DNA of 64,000 nt, from NCBI RefSeq assembly GCF_023195535.1, contig NZ_JALPNF010000001.1, positions 372,001-436,000 on the forward strand, written 5' to 3'. The position numbers and the translations under genes were made by a program. This stretch comes from Sphingomonas faeni. Its GTDB lineage: Bacteria; Pseudomonadota; Alphaproteobacteria; Sphingomonadales; Sphingomonadaceae. How positions within the stretch are numbered: the stretch's first letter is position 1; each line of letters opens with the position of its first letter. The notes under the pieces are model-generated. The model worked only from the letters and a program-made list of their open reading frames with translations, was not told the DNA's origin and did not search any database. Shown in pieces: positions 49,350 through 58,674 of this stretch.

Positions 49350-49991
49350 CTACCGAGACGATTGCGCGGGAAACATGACCGGTGGGTCCTCCGGCTGCCA
49401 TGGCGCGAACTTTGCCATGGCACGCTCGAACAGCGCGGAAGCGAGGAAGTCTGCCAGCCAACGCTGCAGGTCGACCAGGGGCAGCGCGTCGAAATAGCGC
49501 CGGTCGGTTTCCGCGAACTGGCGGACGAACGGCAAGATCGCAAGGTCGGCGATCGACAACCGATCTCCTCCGAGCGCAACGGGTCCAGCTAGTCGGGCGT
49601 CCAGGCCCCGAAGAAAATCGGTCGCTGCGGCCCGATGGTCGATCGGATCCTCGGCAAAGCGATCTGCGTATTTGTAGCGGTCCAGATGGTGTTTGAATGC
49701 CCCGTCGTTAACGGCAACCAGTGCCTCGTCGTCCGGTGCCATCCAATCACTGTCATGACCGTGTTGCGATTGCGCCCACCGCATGATGTCCAGGCTTTCG
49801 TCGATCACGCGACCGTCGGGAAGCACGAGCACCGGCACGGTAGCCTTTGGCGATACATCTACCATCGCCGCCGGCTTGGCGCGCAACGCGACTTCGCGAA
49901 GCTCGACCACGGCGTCGCCCCTGAGCAAGGACAGGCGTGCGCGCATCGCATAGGGGCACCGTCGAAAACTGTAGAGAATCGGTACCGTCAT
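49350..49991 (-). CDS. Glutathione S-transferase family protein
   Basis: A 213-residue thioredoxin-fold protein with an N-terminal motif FRRCPYAMRAR (about 9-19), where the CPYA Cys resembles omega/beta-type or glutaredoxin-like GSTs, a VPVLVLPDGRVIDESLDI glutathione-binding segment with the cis-Pro (about 52-69), and an all-helical C-terminal domain. The substrate is unknown. It stands convergent to tRNA-Ser, 9 bases past the CCA. Confidence 0.85.
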   Translation of the reverse strand: MTVPILYSFRRCPYAMRARLSLLRGDAVVELREVALRAKPAAMVDVSPKATVPVLVLPDGRVIDESLDIMRWAQSQHGHDSDWMAPDDEALVAVNDGAFKHHLDRYKYADRFAEDPIDHRAAATDFLRGLDARLAGPVALGGDRLSIADLAILPFVRQFAETDRRYFDALPLVDLQRWLADFLASALFERAMAKFAPWQPEDPPVMFPAQSSR

Positions 49992-50102
49992 TGCCCGCGC
50001 CTACCCGATCTTGTCGCGTCGATCACGGCCAAGGTTTCAGCACTCGATCTCGATTTACGCATCCGCGGATGATCCGGATGACGGTTCAGGCGTTGTCGGT
50101 CC

Positions 50103-50306
50103 ATGATACGTACAGGCCCTATAGTAGACGAAACCGGAACACTGATCCGCGAGGGGGGTGGTTTTGTATTGCAGCGGGATTCGGGCGGCCGTTACCAGCT
50201 GCAACTGGCGCGAATGCCGGTCGACCATGTCCAGAAACGGGTCCGGATAATCGGCGTAGCGATCGCGCCGGATTTGATCGAGGTCGACGGTGTATCGAGC
50301 GCTTGA
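50103..50306 (+). CDS. Small DUF5818-like protein
   Basis: A 67-residue protein with the pattern I associate with DUF5818 of sphingomonads: an N-terminal G-x-L-x-x-x-G-x-G-F-x-L block, an aromatic-basic middle (GGRYQLQLARM) and a C-terminal V-x-V-x-G-x-x-x-x-x-D-L-I-x-V-D (VRIIGVAIAPDLIEVDGV), suggestive of a small beta-barrel. Function is unknown. No strong ribosome-binding site precedes the ATG, so the call is moderate. The flanks 49992-50102 and 50307-50445 hold no other gene I can support. Confidence 0.5.
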   Translation: MIRTGPIVDETGTLIREGGGFVLQRDSGGRYQLQLARMPVDHVQKRVRIIGVAIAPDLIEVDGVSSA

Positions 50307-50445
50307 TCGCCACTGATCGAAAGAATTTTGCCACCACATCCTGTCCCGAATAGTGACGAATATTTAATAACGTCGTGGCTTTTCATTCTGTTGAGCGCGT
50401 TGTAGTCACGCCCGCGCCGGGGGGCCGTAGAAACGAGGACTGAGT

Positions 50446-50961
50446 GTGACCGATACAATGAACGCCGTGGAACTAGCCGCGGAACTGACCGCAGCGTGGC
50501 TTGCCAATCCCAACACCCGTACGTCGGCGGACGACGTTCCGGCGTTCCTGGTGTCGATGCATGCCGCCGTCATCAAGCTCACCACCGGCGCCGACTCGGA
50601 AGATGAGTCCGCTCCCGCACAGACGTACGAGCCGGCCGTCAGCGCCCGCAAGTCGCTCGCGTCGCCCGACCACATCATCTCGATGCTGGACGGCAAGAAG
50701 TACAAGACGCTGCGCCGCCATCTGACCACCAATGGTCTGACGCCGGAGCAGTATCGCGAGCGCTTCAACCTCAAGCCCGACTATCCGATGGTCGCTGCGA
50801 ACTATTCGGAAGCGCGTCGCGCGATGGCGAAGTCGATCGGTCTGGGCCGCAAGGCTGGCAGCACCGTCGAGAAGGCTGCCGACACCGCGGTCAAGACGGT
50901 CCGCAAGAGCGGCAAGGCCGCACTCGATGCCGCCAAGAAGACGCTCGGCAACGAAGAGTGA
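50446..50961 (+). CDS. MucR/Ros-family transcriptional regulator lacking zinc ligands
   Basis: A 171-residue DNA-binding protein. The MucR core runs from about residue 74 to 125 (IISMLDGKKYKTLRRHL, LTPEQYRERFNLKPDYPMV, IGLGRK). MucR proteins silence AT-rich promoters for surface polysaccharide, motility and cell-cycle genes. Of the usual Cys-Asp-His-His zinc set, the Cys is Ser and the second His is Asn here, while Asp and the first His remain. The C terminus is a Lys/Ala-rich extension (about 135-171) like a histone-H1 tail. GTG at 50446 is the start; an AT-rich upstream stretch (about 50355-50395) may be its own target. Confidence 0.88.
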   Translation: MTDTMNAVELAAELTAAWLANPNTRTSADDVPAFLVSMHAAVIKLTTGADSEDESAPAQTYEPAVSARKSLASPDHIISMLDGKKYKTLRRHLTTNGLTPEQYRERFNLKPDYPMVAANYSEARRAMAKSIGLGRKAGSTVEKAADTAVKTVRKSGKAALDAAKKTLGNEE

Positions 50962-50970
50962 TCGTACGCG

Positions 50971-50991
50971 GGGAAGATCGCTGATCTTCCC
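50971..50991. terminator. Hairpin between convergent mucR-like gene and poxB
   Basis: GGGAAGATC (50971-50979) and GATCTTCCC (50983-50991) form a perfect 9-bp stem with a 3-base loop in the 50-base gap between two converging genes. T-runs are poor on both sides, so terminator strength is uncertain. Confidence 0.55.
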
Positions 50992-51011
50992 TGCATCGTT
51001 CCGGATCGTGC

Positions 51012-52751
51012 CTACAGGCCGGGCAAAGCCAGCCGCAAGTTGGTCTTCGCCAGTTCGACGACTTCGTCACCGCGCCCGTTGAGGATCGCCTTGGCCATAT
51101 ACAGGCTGAAGCCCTTCGCTTGCTCCGCCTTGATCGATGGCGGCATCAGCAGTTCGTAGGACGCCGTCTTTACCGACACGAGCGCCGAACCGTCATGCGC
51201 CAAGGCCTCGCGCAACGCGCTTTCGAGATCCGCCGACTCGGTGACGTTGATACCCAGGATACCCGACGCCTGCGCGATCATCGCGAAATCCGGGTTCTCC
51301 AGCTTCACATTCACGTCGAGGAAACCGCCGGCCTTCTGCTCGAGCGCGACGAAACCGAGTTCGCCATTGTCGACGATCACGATCTTCACCGGCAAATTGA
51401 GCTGCTTCAGCGTCAGCAGGTCGCCCATCGACATCGCGAACCCGCCATCGCCCGACAGCGAGATCACCTGACGGCCCGGACAGGCCGCCTGCGCGCCGAT
51501 CGCCTGCGCCAGCGCGTTCGCCATCGATCCGTGATTGGCGGAGAATAGCAGCCGACGCTTGCCGTTGACGGTTATGTAGCGACACGCCCAGGCGGTCGGC
51601 GTGCCGACATCGGCGGAGATGATCGCATCATCCGCCGCCAGATCGCTCAGCACCTTGGCGAGATATTGCGGATGGATCGGCTGCCCCGGCTTGGACGGCG
51701 TCGCAAGGTCGTCGAGCCCCTTGCGTGCGCTCGCATAGTGTTTGCGCGCCGCCTCGATAAACGTGCGATCGGTGCGCCGCTCCAGGCGCGGCAATAGCGC
51801 AGCGAGCGTCTCGCCGACATCACCGACGATCCCGAGTTCGAGCGGTGCACGCTTGCCGAGTTGGGATGGGTCGCGATCGACCTGAACGATCTTCGCGTCC
51901 TTCGGATAGAAATTGCGGTATGGAAAATCGCTGCCGAGCATCAACAGCAGGTCGCAATTCTCCATCGCCTGATACCCCGAGGAGAAGCCGATCAGACCGG
52001 TCATGCCGACGTCGAACGGATTGTCCCACTCGACATGCTCCTTGCCGCGCAGGGCATGGACCACCGGCGCGCCGAGCGTGTCCGCCAATGCGACGACGGC
52101 GTCATGTTGCCCCGCACAGCCCGCGCCGGCCAGGATCGTCACCGTCTTGGCCTCGTCCAGCAACGTCACCAGCGTATCGATATCGTCCGCATTGGGCACG
52201 ATCCGCGGTGGATTGAGCCGAGGGAATGTCCCGGTCGCTCCCTTCGGTGCCTCGAGCAGCGCGACGTCGCCGGGGACGACGATCACCGCGACTCCGCGCT
52301 TGCCGATCGCCGCGCGCATCGCCCGGTGCATCACCTCGGGCATCTGCGCGGGGTTGGTAACAAGCTCGACGAAGTGGCTGCATTCGCGGAAGAGTTCCTG
52401 CGGATGTGTCTCCTGAAAATAGCCGAGGCCGATCTCCGACGACGGGATATGCGCGGCGATCGCCAGCACCGGCACGTGGTTCCGGTGGCAGTCGAACAGG
52501 CCGTTGATGAGATGCAGATTGCCTGGTCCGCAACTCCCCGCACAGACCGCGAGCTCTCCGGTAAGCGCCGCCTCCGCGCCGGCTGCAAAGGCTGCGACCT
52601 CCTCATGCCGGGTCATCATCCAGTCGATCCGGCCCATCTTCCGCAGCGTCTCGTTCAAGCCGTTGAGGCTATCCCCGGTGACGCCCCAAATCCGCTTCAC
52701 ACCGGCGTCAGCCAGCGTGAGTGCCATGATATCCGCGATCGTATGAGCCAT
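51012..52751 (-). CDS. poxB: Thiamine-diphosphate pyruvate oxidase/dehydrogenase, PoxB type
   Basis: A 579-residue ThDP enzyme. The N-terminal domain has the catalytic Glu in [16 protein letters not shown], the central domain binds FAD in this family, and the C-terminal ThDP motif is [12 protein letters not shown]...VDN (about 438-467). The C-terminal tail is compatible with membrane activation as in E. coli PoxB, which oxidises pyruvate to acetate with ubiquinone as acceptor. Alternative uses within the acetolactate synthase superfamily cannot be excluded. ATG at 52751 is chosen by homology and by GGGAAA upstream. Confidence 0.86.
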   Translation of the reverse strand: MAHTIADIMALTLADAGVKRIWGVTGDSLNGLNETLRKMGRIDWMMTRHEEVAAFAAGAEAALTGELAVCAGSCGPGNLHLINGLFDCHRNHVPVLAIAAHIPSSEIGLGYFQETHPQELFRECSHFVELVTNPAQMPEVMHRAMRAAIGKRGVAVIVVPGDVALLEAPKGATGTFPRLNPPRIVPNADDIDTLVTLLDEAKTVTILAGAGCAGQHDAVVALADTLGAPVVHALRGKEHVEWDNPFDVGMTGLIGFSSGYQAMENCDLLLMLGSDFPYRNFYPKDAKIVQVDRDPSQLGKRAPLELGIVGDVGETLAALLPRLERRTDRTFIEAARKHYASARKGLDDLATPSKPGQPIHPQYLAKVLSDLAADDAIISADVGTPTAWACRYITVNGKRRLLFSANHGSMANALAQAIGAQAACPGRQVISLSGDGGFAMSMGDLLTLKQLNLPVKIVIVDNGELGFVALEQKAGGFLDVNVKLENPDFAMIAQASGILGINVTESADLESALREALAHDGSALVSVKTASYELLMPPSIKAEQAKGFSLYMAKAILNGRGDEVVELAKTNLRLALPGL

Positions 52752-53078
52752 TGCGCGCTGTTTCCCATGTGATGGTCCGCAGGCTTTTCCGCGACCGCTC
52801 GTCGACGGGCCTATGCGGTGGTCATCAACGCAAAGCGTCGCCAACGCGATCGGTTCCGTGCCAGCCCGGATCTAACCTAGCGCAAGACCCGCAGCGTCGC
52901 CCCATGACCTTGAGTGTTGCGAAACGGACACGCGGAGATCGCTAAATCGACCTGTCGAAAGGGGCCGACCCGGAATTACCGGCTAGACATCAAACCGTCA
53001 CTGAAACGTCGCTGCCCGGTAACCGGCCGCGTCGATGGGCGCTGAGAGCGCTGCGTCATGGCAGCGCAGGGGACCATT
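52752..53078. other. Divergent region poxB / TonB-dependent receptor
   Basis: A 327-base gap with promoters for both flanking genes presumably inside. I see no Fur-box-like sequence, no cobalamin or TPP riboswitch hallmark and no EcfG pair at the right spacing. A GGGGA ribosome-binding site stands before the receptor ATG. Confidence 0.5.
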
Positions 53079-55496
53079 ATGAACCGTCTATCCGGCCTTC
53101 TCGCCAGTGTTGCCGTGCTCGCGATCGCCGCACCTGCAGTCGCCCAGACCACCTCCGATGCCCCGGCTCCGGCCGCGCAAGCCGATCAGGCGGTGCTGGC
53201 CGATAGCGCGGGCGCCGACGATTCGCAGGGCACCCCCGCGGACATCGTCGTGCTCGGTTTCGGTCAGAGCCGCCAAGTGCAGAGCGTCAGCGCGGTCGAT
53301 CTTGCGCGGCTCACGCCCGGTTCGAGTCCATTGAAGGCGATCCAGAAGCTGCCCGGCGTCAACTTCCAGGCGTCCGACCCGTTCGGTGCGTATGAATGGG
53401 CGGTCCGCATATCGCTGCGCGGGTTCAACCAGAACCAGCTCGGCTTCACGCTCGACGGCGTACCGCTCGGCGACATGAGCTACGGCAACGTCAACGGCCT
53501 GCATATCAGCCGCGCGATCATCTCCGAGAACGTCGCGCGCACCGAAGTCGCGCAGGGCGCTGGTGCACTCGGCACCGCCTCGACCAGCAACCTCGGCGGC
53601 ACGATCCAGTTCTTCAGCGACAAGCCGAGGGACACGCTCAACGTCACCGGCGGCGGCACCTATGGCTCGGACAGCACGTACCGCGGCTATGCCCGCCTCG
53701 ACACCGGCGACCTCGGCGGCGGCCTGAAAGGTTATCTGAGCTATGGCTACCTCACCACCGACAAGTGGAAGGGCGACGGCGTCCAGCGCCAGCACCAGGC
53801 GAACGGCAAGATCGTCAAGGATCTGGGCAGCTTCGGCAGCCTGTCGGCGTTCGTGAACTTCTCGGATCGTCGCGAGCAGGACTACCAGGATCTCAGCTAC
53901 GACATCATCCGCCGTCGTGGCCTGCGCAACGACAACATCGCCGATAACTACCCGCTCGCGCTGCAGATCGGCAAGACCTACCAGAACCAGGCGGCGCTGG
54001 CCTCCTACACCAAGGCGAACAACGGCTCGTCGGTCGGCTTCGTCGCACCCTGGGCGGGGGTCGGCACGACCTTCCCGACCGGGTTCGACACCGTCGACGA
54101 CGCCTATTTCGATGCCGGTGGCGTACGCCGCGATTATCTCGGCGGCGTGACGCTGAATGCGAACCTGACGCCCGAACTGACGATGGTCACGACCGGCTAT
54201 TACCACGACAACAAGGGCCAGGGATCGTGGATCACGCCCTATTCGCAGACTCCAGCCGGCGCGCTCAACCAGGATGGCAGTGCGATCTCCGCGACCAGCC
54301 CGCTGAGCTTCCGCACGACCGAGTACAGCATCAAGCGCGGCGGTGCGCTCAGCAACATCGCCTACGAGACGGGGGCCAACACCTTCGAGGTCGGTGGCTG
54401 GCTCGAGACCAACACCTTCACGCAGGCACGGCGCTTCTACGGGATGACCGACAGCGCGACGCCAAACCGCGACGTGCTGGAGTTCCAGAAGAATCCCTAT
54501 GCGACGCAGTGGGATGGCAAGTACGGCACCGATACGATGCAGTATCACGTCGAGGATACGCTGAAGCTGGCCGGCGACCGACTGATCGTCAACGCCGGGT
54601 GGAAGGGTGCCTATGTCGTCAACAGCGCGACGATGCTGCCCGACACGACTTCCCCGCTCGCGGTCGGTCGCATCTCGGCGAAGGACTGGTTCCAGCCACA
54701 GGCGGGTATCCTGTTCAAGCTAACCCCGGCGGCGGAAATCTTTGCGGACTATACCGAGAACATGCGCGCGTTCGTCTCGTCGGCAACGACCGGGCCCTTC
54801 GCGGCGACTCAAGCGGGCTTCAACGCCGTCCGCGGTCGCCTCAAGCCCGAGCGCTCGAAGACCGCGGAGGGCGGCGTCCGCCTGCACAGCGGACCGTTCC
54901 AGGCCTCGGCAGTCGGCTATTATGTCGACTTCTCGAACCGCCTGCTCGCCTTTGCCAACGGCGTCGGCATCCTCGGCAACGCGCCGACGCTCAACAACGC
55001 GGGTAGCGTGCGGACCTACGGCGCCGAAGTCTCGGCCAACTACCGCGTGTTCCGCCCGCTCTCGCTGTTCGCCAGCTATTCCTACACCAACGCGGAATAT
55101 CAGGACACGGTCACTGACGCCTCGGGTTCGGTCCAGGTCCGCAAGGGCGATACGGTCGTCGATACCCCCAAGCACATGGTCAAGGGCGAGATCGTGCTCG
55201 AACAGTCCGGCTTCACCGGCCGGGTCGGCGCGGATTACATGAGCAAGCGCTACTTCACCTACCTCAACGACCAGTCGGTACCGAGCCGTGTGCTAGTTGA
55301 CGCCAGCATCGGCTATCGGTTCGAGGGTGATGGCCCGCTGCACGGCGTCGCGATCGAGGGCAACGTCACCAACCTGACCAACAAGAAGTACATCGCGACG
55401 GTCGGCTCGAACGGCTTCACTGCAAGCGGCGACAACCAGACGCTGCTCGCCGGCGCGCCGCGGCAGTTCTTCGTGTCGTTGAAGAAGGGCTTCTAA
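53079..55496 (+). CDS. TonB-dependent outer-membrane receptor
   Basis: An 805-residue outer-membrane protein. A signal peptide ends at AVAQ (residue 23), followed by a short acidic/Ala-rich stretch with the TonB-box-like DIVVLGF (about 55-61). The plug domain (about 65-185) includes ISLRGFNQNQLGFTLDGVPLGD, and the beta-barrel ends in the typical C-terminal Phe (SLKKGF). The ligand is unknown: no siderophore, cobalamin or sugar genes adjoin. ATG at 53079 is preferred over an upstream in-frame GTG/ATG because it opens the signal peptide. Confidence 0.92.
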   Translation: MNRLSGLLASVAVLAIAAPAVAQTTSDAPAPAAQADQAVLADSAGADDSQGTPADIVVLGFGQSRQVQSVSAVDLARLTPGSSPLKAIQKLPGVNFQASDPFGAYEWAVRISLRGFNQNQLGFTLDGVPLGDMSYGNVNGLHISRAIISENVARTEVAQGAGALGTASTSNLGGTIQFFSDKPRDTLNVTGGGTYGSDSTYRGYARLDTGDLGGGLKGYLSYGYLTTDKWKGDGVQRQHQANGKIVKDLGSFGSLSAFVNFSDRREQDYQDLSYDIIRRRGLRNDNIADNYPLALQIGKTYQNQAALASYTKANNGSSVGFVAPWAGVGTTFPTGFDTVDDAYFDAGGVRRDYLGGVTLNANLTPELTMVTTGYYHDNKGQGSWITPYSQTPAGALNQDGSAISATSPLSFRTTEYSIKRGGALSNIAYETGANTFEVGGWLETNTFTQARRFYGMTDSATPNRDVLEFQKNPYATQWDGKYGTDTMQYHVEDTLKLAGDRLIVNAGWKGAYVVNSATMLPDTTSPLAVGRISAKDWFQPQAGILFKLTPAAEIFADYTENMRAFVSSATTGPFAATQAGFNAVRGRLKPERSKTAEGGVRLHSGPFQASAVGYYVDFSNRLLAFANGVGILGNAPTLNNAGSVRTYGAEVSANYRVFRPLSLFASYSYTNAEYQDTVTDASGSVQVRKGDTVVDTPKHMVKGEIVLEQSGFTGRVGADYMSKRYFTYLNDQSVPSRVLVDASIGYRFEGDGPLHGVAIEGNVTNLTNKKYIATVGSNGFTASGDNQTLLAGAPRQFFVSLKKGF

Positions 55497-55506
55497 GTAG
55501 GCGGGC

Positions 55507-55542
55507 GGGCTCGTGCGGCCGTCAGGCGGTCAGCACGAGCCC
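55507..55542. terminator. Hairpin at the convergent end of the receptor and the metallo-hydrolase
   Basis: GGGCTCGTGC (55507-55516) and GCACGAGCCC (55533-55542) form a perfect 10-bp stem with a 16-base loop that overlaps the last codons of the metallo-hydrolase gene. No T-run follows, so it is only a possible bidirectional terminator. Confidence 0.45.
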
Positions 55543-56286
55543 GTCATAACCGGGCTCGATCCCGCTGGGCAGTTCATCGCGCAACGTCGCGTAATCCATC
55601 GTGTTATCCATATGGATCAGCGCGGTCCGCTTCGGCGTGAAGCGGTCCACCCAGCCGAGCACCGCCGACAATTCCATATGCGTCGGATGCGGTCGCCGGC
55701 GAAGTGCATCCACCACCCAGATATCCAGATCCTGATACTGGCTGGCCATATCGTCCGTCATCACATTGAAATCGGTCGCATATCCAATCGACGTGTTGTC
55801 GGCATCGAACCGCAGGCCGGCGGCGTGGATGCTGCCGTGCGGCTGATCGGTCACGCGGATGTCGATCCCCCCGATCCTCAATCGGTCCGGCAAGACCTCG
55901 GCCGCGATCGTCGGCGGATAGCCGGGGCGACCATGAAAGGCGTAGGTAAAGCGCGCATCGAGCGCCGCCAGCGTGAACGGCCGCGCATAGCCGCGGACCG
56001 GCGTTCCCATCGCGTGGAAGAGTTGCCGCACGTCGTCGATGCCGTGGCAATGATCGGCATGGTCGTGCGTCCAGAGTATCGCATCGACCCGGTCGATATC
56101 GGCCGCCAGCAACTGCTCGCGCATGTCGGGGCTGGTGTCGATCAGGATCCGGGTGCCGTCATGCTCGACCAGCGCGGACGCACGCGTGCGTCGGTTGCGC
56201 GGCTCGGTCGGGTCGCACTCGCCCCAGTCGTTGCCGATCCTCGGCACCCCCGAGGATGTGCCCGAACCGAGGATCGTGATCTTCAT
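55522..56286 (-). CDS. MBL-fold metallo-hydrolase (PhnP/RNase Z-like)
   Basis: A 254-residue beta-lactamase-fold hydrolase. The start ITILGSGTSSGVPRIG and the metal-binding THDHADHCHG are typical of the PhnP-like phosphodiesterase subgroup, with further ligands in YATDFN and LIHMDN. It may hydrolyse a small cyclic phosphodiester. It is the last of the metG-tatD-MBL set and overlaps tatD by 4 bases, a conserved order in alphaproteobacteria; its true substrate is not established. Confidence 0.88.
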   Translation of the reverse strand: MKITILGSGTSSGVPRIGNDWGECDPTEPRNRRTRASALVEHDGTRILIDTSPDMREQLLAADIDRVDAILWTHDHADHCHGIDDVRQLFHAMGTPVRGYARPFTLAALDARFTYAFHGRPGYPPTIAAEVLPDRLRIGGIDIRVTDQPHGSIHAAGLRFDADNTSIGYATDFNVMTDDMASQYQDLDIWVVDALRRRPHPTHMELSAVLGWVDRFTPKRTALIHMDNTMDYATLRDELPSGIEPGYDGLVLTA

Positions 56287-57077
56287 GCTGCGACGGCTCC
56301 CGACGCTCGCGTCTTGGCGAACAGCGCGTGGAAGTTCTCGGCCGTACGACGCGACAATTCCTCGACATTCTCCCCGCGCAGGTCGGCGAGGAACTGCGCT
56401 GTGTCGGCGACGAAGCCGGGCTCTCCAGTCTTGCCCCGATGCGGCACCGGCGCGAGGAACGGCGCGTCGGTCTCGATCAGCAGCCGCTCGATCGGCAGCC
56501 GTGCCGCGGTTTCCTGGAGATCACGCGCGTTCTTGAACGTCACGATCCCGGATATCGAGATATAAAGCCCCATATCCAACGCCTTGTCGGCGAAAGCTCC
56601 ACTCGCCGTGAAGCAGTGGATGACGCCCGGATAGGCCCCCTTCGCCATCTCCTCGGCCATGATCGCGGCGGTATCGTCCTCGGCATCGCGGGTGTGGACG
56701 ACGATCGGCAGTCCGGTCTCGCGCGACGCCGCAATGTGTGCGCGGAAGCTCGCCTGCTGGCGCGCGCGGTCGGAGGTGTCGCGGAAATAGTCGAGGCCGC
56801 TTTCGCCCAAGCCGACGACCCGCGGGTGCGCCGCGCGGGCGATCAACTTGGCCGCATCGACGTCGGGATAGGTATCCGCCTCGTTCGGATGGATGCCGAT
56901 CGTCGCCCAGACGTCCGGCTCGCGCTCGGCGGTGGCGACGATATCGTCCCACTCGCTCTCGCGCGTCGAGATGTTGAGCATCGCCGTCACACCGCGGGCC
57001 CGCGCGCGTTCGAGCACCGCCTGCTGGTCCTCGACGAGGCCCTTGTAGTTCAGGTGGCAATGGCTGTCGGCGAGCAT
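56283..57077 (-). CDS. tatD: TatD-family metal-dependent hydrolase (deoxyribonuclease)
   Basis: A 264-residue TIM-barrel hydrolase. Metal ligands are visible in DSHCHLNY (residues 4-11), the Glu of GLGESGLDYF, HTRDAEDD, HCFTAS and the Asp of IETDAPFLAP. TatD enzymes act as 3'-5' exonucleases in DNA repair or decay. ATG at 57077 overlaps the metG stop by one base, so it is coupled to metG, and the 3' end overlaps the MBL gene. Confidence 0.94.
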   Translation of the reverse strand: MLADSHCHLNYKGLVEDQQAVLERARARGVTAMLNISTRESEWDDIVATAEREPDVWATIGIHPNEADTYPDVDAAKLIARAAHPRVVGLGESGLDYFRDTSDRARQQASFRAHIAASRETGLPIVVHTRDAEDDTAAIMAEEMAKGAYPGVIHCFTASGAFADKALDMGLYISISGIVTFKNARDLQETAARLPIERLLIETDAPFLAPVPHRGKTGEPGFVADTAQFLADLRGENVEELSRRTAENFHALFAKTRASGAVAA

Positions 57078-58624
57078 CACGCCTCCGCGGGCATTCCGAG
57101 ACGGGGAAACACGGGCGATGGCGGCGCGATCCGGAAGTCCGATGCGGCGATCCGGTCGTACCAGCCATCATCGTCGATCGCGGCATGGTCGCGCTCGGTC
57201 GCGCCGATCTGGTCGAGCACCTTGCCAGCGGACTCGGGTACGACCGGGAGGATCGCGATCGCGAGCATGCGGATCGCGCGGACCAGCGTGCGGAGCACCG
57301 CGTTCATCCGCTCGGGATCGGTCTTCCGCAACGCCCAGGGCGCCTGCGCGTCGATATACTGGTTGCACGCGAACACGCCGCGCATCCATGCCTCGATCCC
57401 CTGCGACAAAGCGAGATCGGTGAAGCCCGATTTGAACCCGGCGCAGGCGACGACGACCTCCTCGATCAGCATGCCGTCGGCATCCTGCACCGTACCCGCG
57501 GTGGGAAACTCGCCCCCCAAGTTCTTGGCGATAAACGACAAGGTCCGCTGCGCAAGGTTGCCGAAGCTGTTCGCCAGCTCGGCATTCACGCGCATCACGA
57601 TAGCCTCGGGCGAGTAGCTGCCGTCCTGGCCGAAGCTCACCTCGCGCAAGAAGAAATAGCGCAGCGCATCGACGCCGAACGCATCCGCCAGCGCCATCGG
57701 ATCGACGACGTTGCCAACCGACTTCGACATCTTCTCGCCGCGAGTCAGCAGAAAGCCGTGGCCGAACACGCTCTTCGGCAGCGGGATGCCGGCCGACAGC
57801 AGGAACGCCGGCCAGTAGACCGCGTGGAAACGGACGATGTCCTTGCCGATCAGATGGATATCCGCTGGCCAGTATTTCGCCTTGTCGCCGTTCATGTCGG
57901 GATAGCCGATCCCGGTCAGGTAATTGGTGAGCGCGTCGACCCACACATACATGACGTGCCCAGGACTGCCCGGCACCGGCACGCCCCAGTCGAAGCTGGT
58001 GCGTGAGACCGACAGATCCTTCAGCCCACCCTCGACGAAGCGCATCACCTCGTTGCGGCGGCTCTCGGGGCGGATGAAATCGGGGTTGGCGGCGAAGAGG
58101 TCGAGCAGCGGCTGCTGATATTTGGAGAGGCGGAAGAACCAGGTCTCCTCGGCGGTCCATTCGACCGGCGTACCCTGCGGTGAGCGGCGATCGTCGCCCT
58201 CCCCGGTCAGCTCGGATTCGTCGTAGAACGCCTCGTCGCGGACCGAATACCAGCCCTCGTAGCGATCGAGATACAGATCGCCCGCATCTGCCATCGCCTG
58301 CCAGATCGCCGAGCTCGCGGCGTAATGATCCTCGTCGACGGTGCGCATGAAGCGATCATAGGAGATGCCAAGACGATCCGCCATCGCATGGAAATACGAC
58401 GACATTTCATTGGCGAGGTCGCGCACGGGCATGTCGCGGTCGCGCGCCGCCTGGACCATCTTGAGGCCATGCTCGTCGGTCCCGGTCTGGAACAGCACGT
58501 CGCGGCCCGCCTGGCGCTGGAACCGCGCGATCGCGTCGGCGGCGACCATCTCGTAGGCGTGACCGATATGTGGACGGCCATTGGGATAGTGGATTGCGGT
58601 GGTGATATAGAAAGGATCGGCCAT
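57077..58624 (-). CDS. metG: Methionyl-tRNA synthetase
   Basis: A 515-residue class Ia synthetase. The HIGH signature is PHIGHAYE (about 18-25) and the KMSKS signature is RGEKMSKSVGN (about 295-305). The zinc knuckle cysteines found in the long E. coli form are absent (WYSVRDEAFYDESEL), and there is no C-terminal EMAP tRNA-binding domain, so this is the short MetG2 type usual in alphaproteobacteria. The downstream tatD gene overlaps by one base. Confidence 0.96.
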   Translation of the reverse strand: MADPFYITTAIHYPNGRPHIGHAYEMVAADAIARFQRQAGRDVLFQTGTDEHGLKMVQAARDRDMPVRDLANEMSSYFHAMADRLGISYDRFMRTVDEDHYAASSAIWQAMADAGDLYLDRYEGWYSVRDEAFYDESELTGEGDDRRSPQGTPVEWTAEETWFFRLSKYQQPLLDLFAANPDFIRPESRRNEVMRFVEGGLKDLSVSRTSFDWGVPVPGSPGHVMYVWVDALTNYLTGIGYPDMNGDKAKYWPADIHLIGKDIVRFHAVYWPAFLLSAGIPLPKSVFGHGFLLTRGEKMSKSVGNVVDPMALADAFGVDALRYFFLREVSFGQDGSYSPEAIVMRVNAELANSFGNLAQRTLSFIAKNLGGEFPTAGTVQDADGMLIEEVVVACAGFKSGFTDLALSQGIEAWMRGVFACNQYIDAQAPWALRKTDPERMNAVLRTLVRAIRMLAIAILPVVPESAGKVLDQIGATERDHAAIDDDGWYDRIAASDFRIAPPSPVFPRLGMPAEA

Positions 58625-58674
58625 GCCGCGCTCCTAGAGCATCACCCCGATCAGGTGAAGCCTGTGCGGGCCGA

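Noticed and set aside
50055..50339. A 94-codon minus-strand frame
   Set aside because: It lies opposite the better DUF5818-like candidate and has no family pattern or ribosome-binding site.
52752..53078. Cobalamin riboswitch or Fur box before the TonB-dependent receptor
   Set aside because: No B12-box-like or Fur-like palindrome was visible in the 327-base gap.
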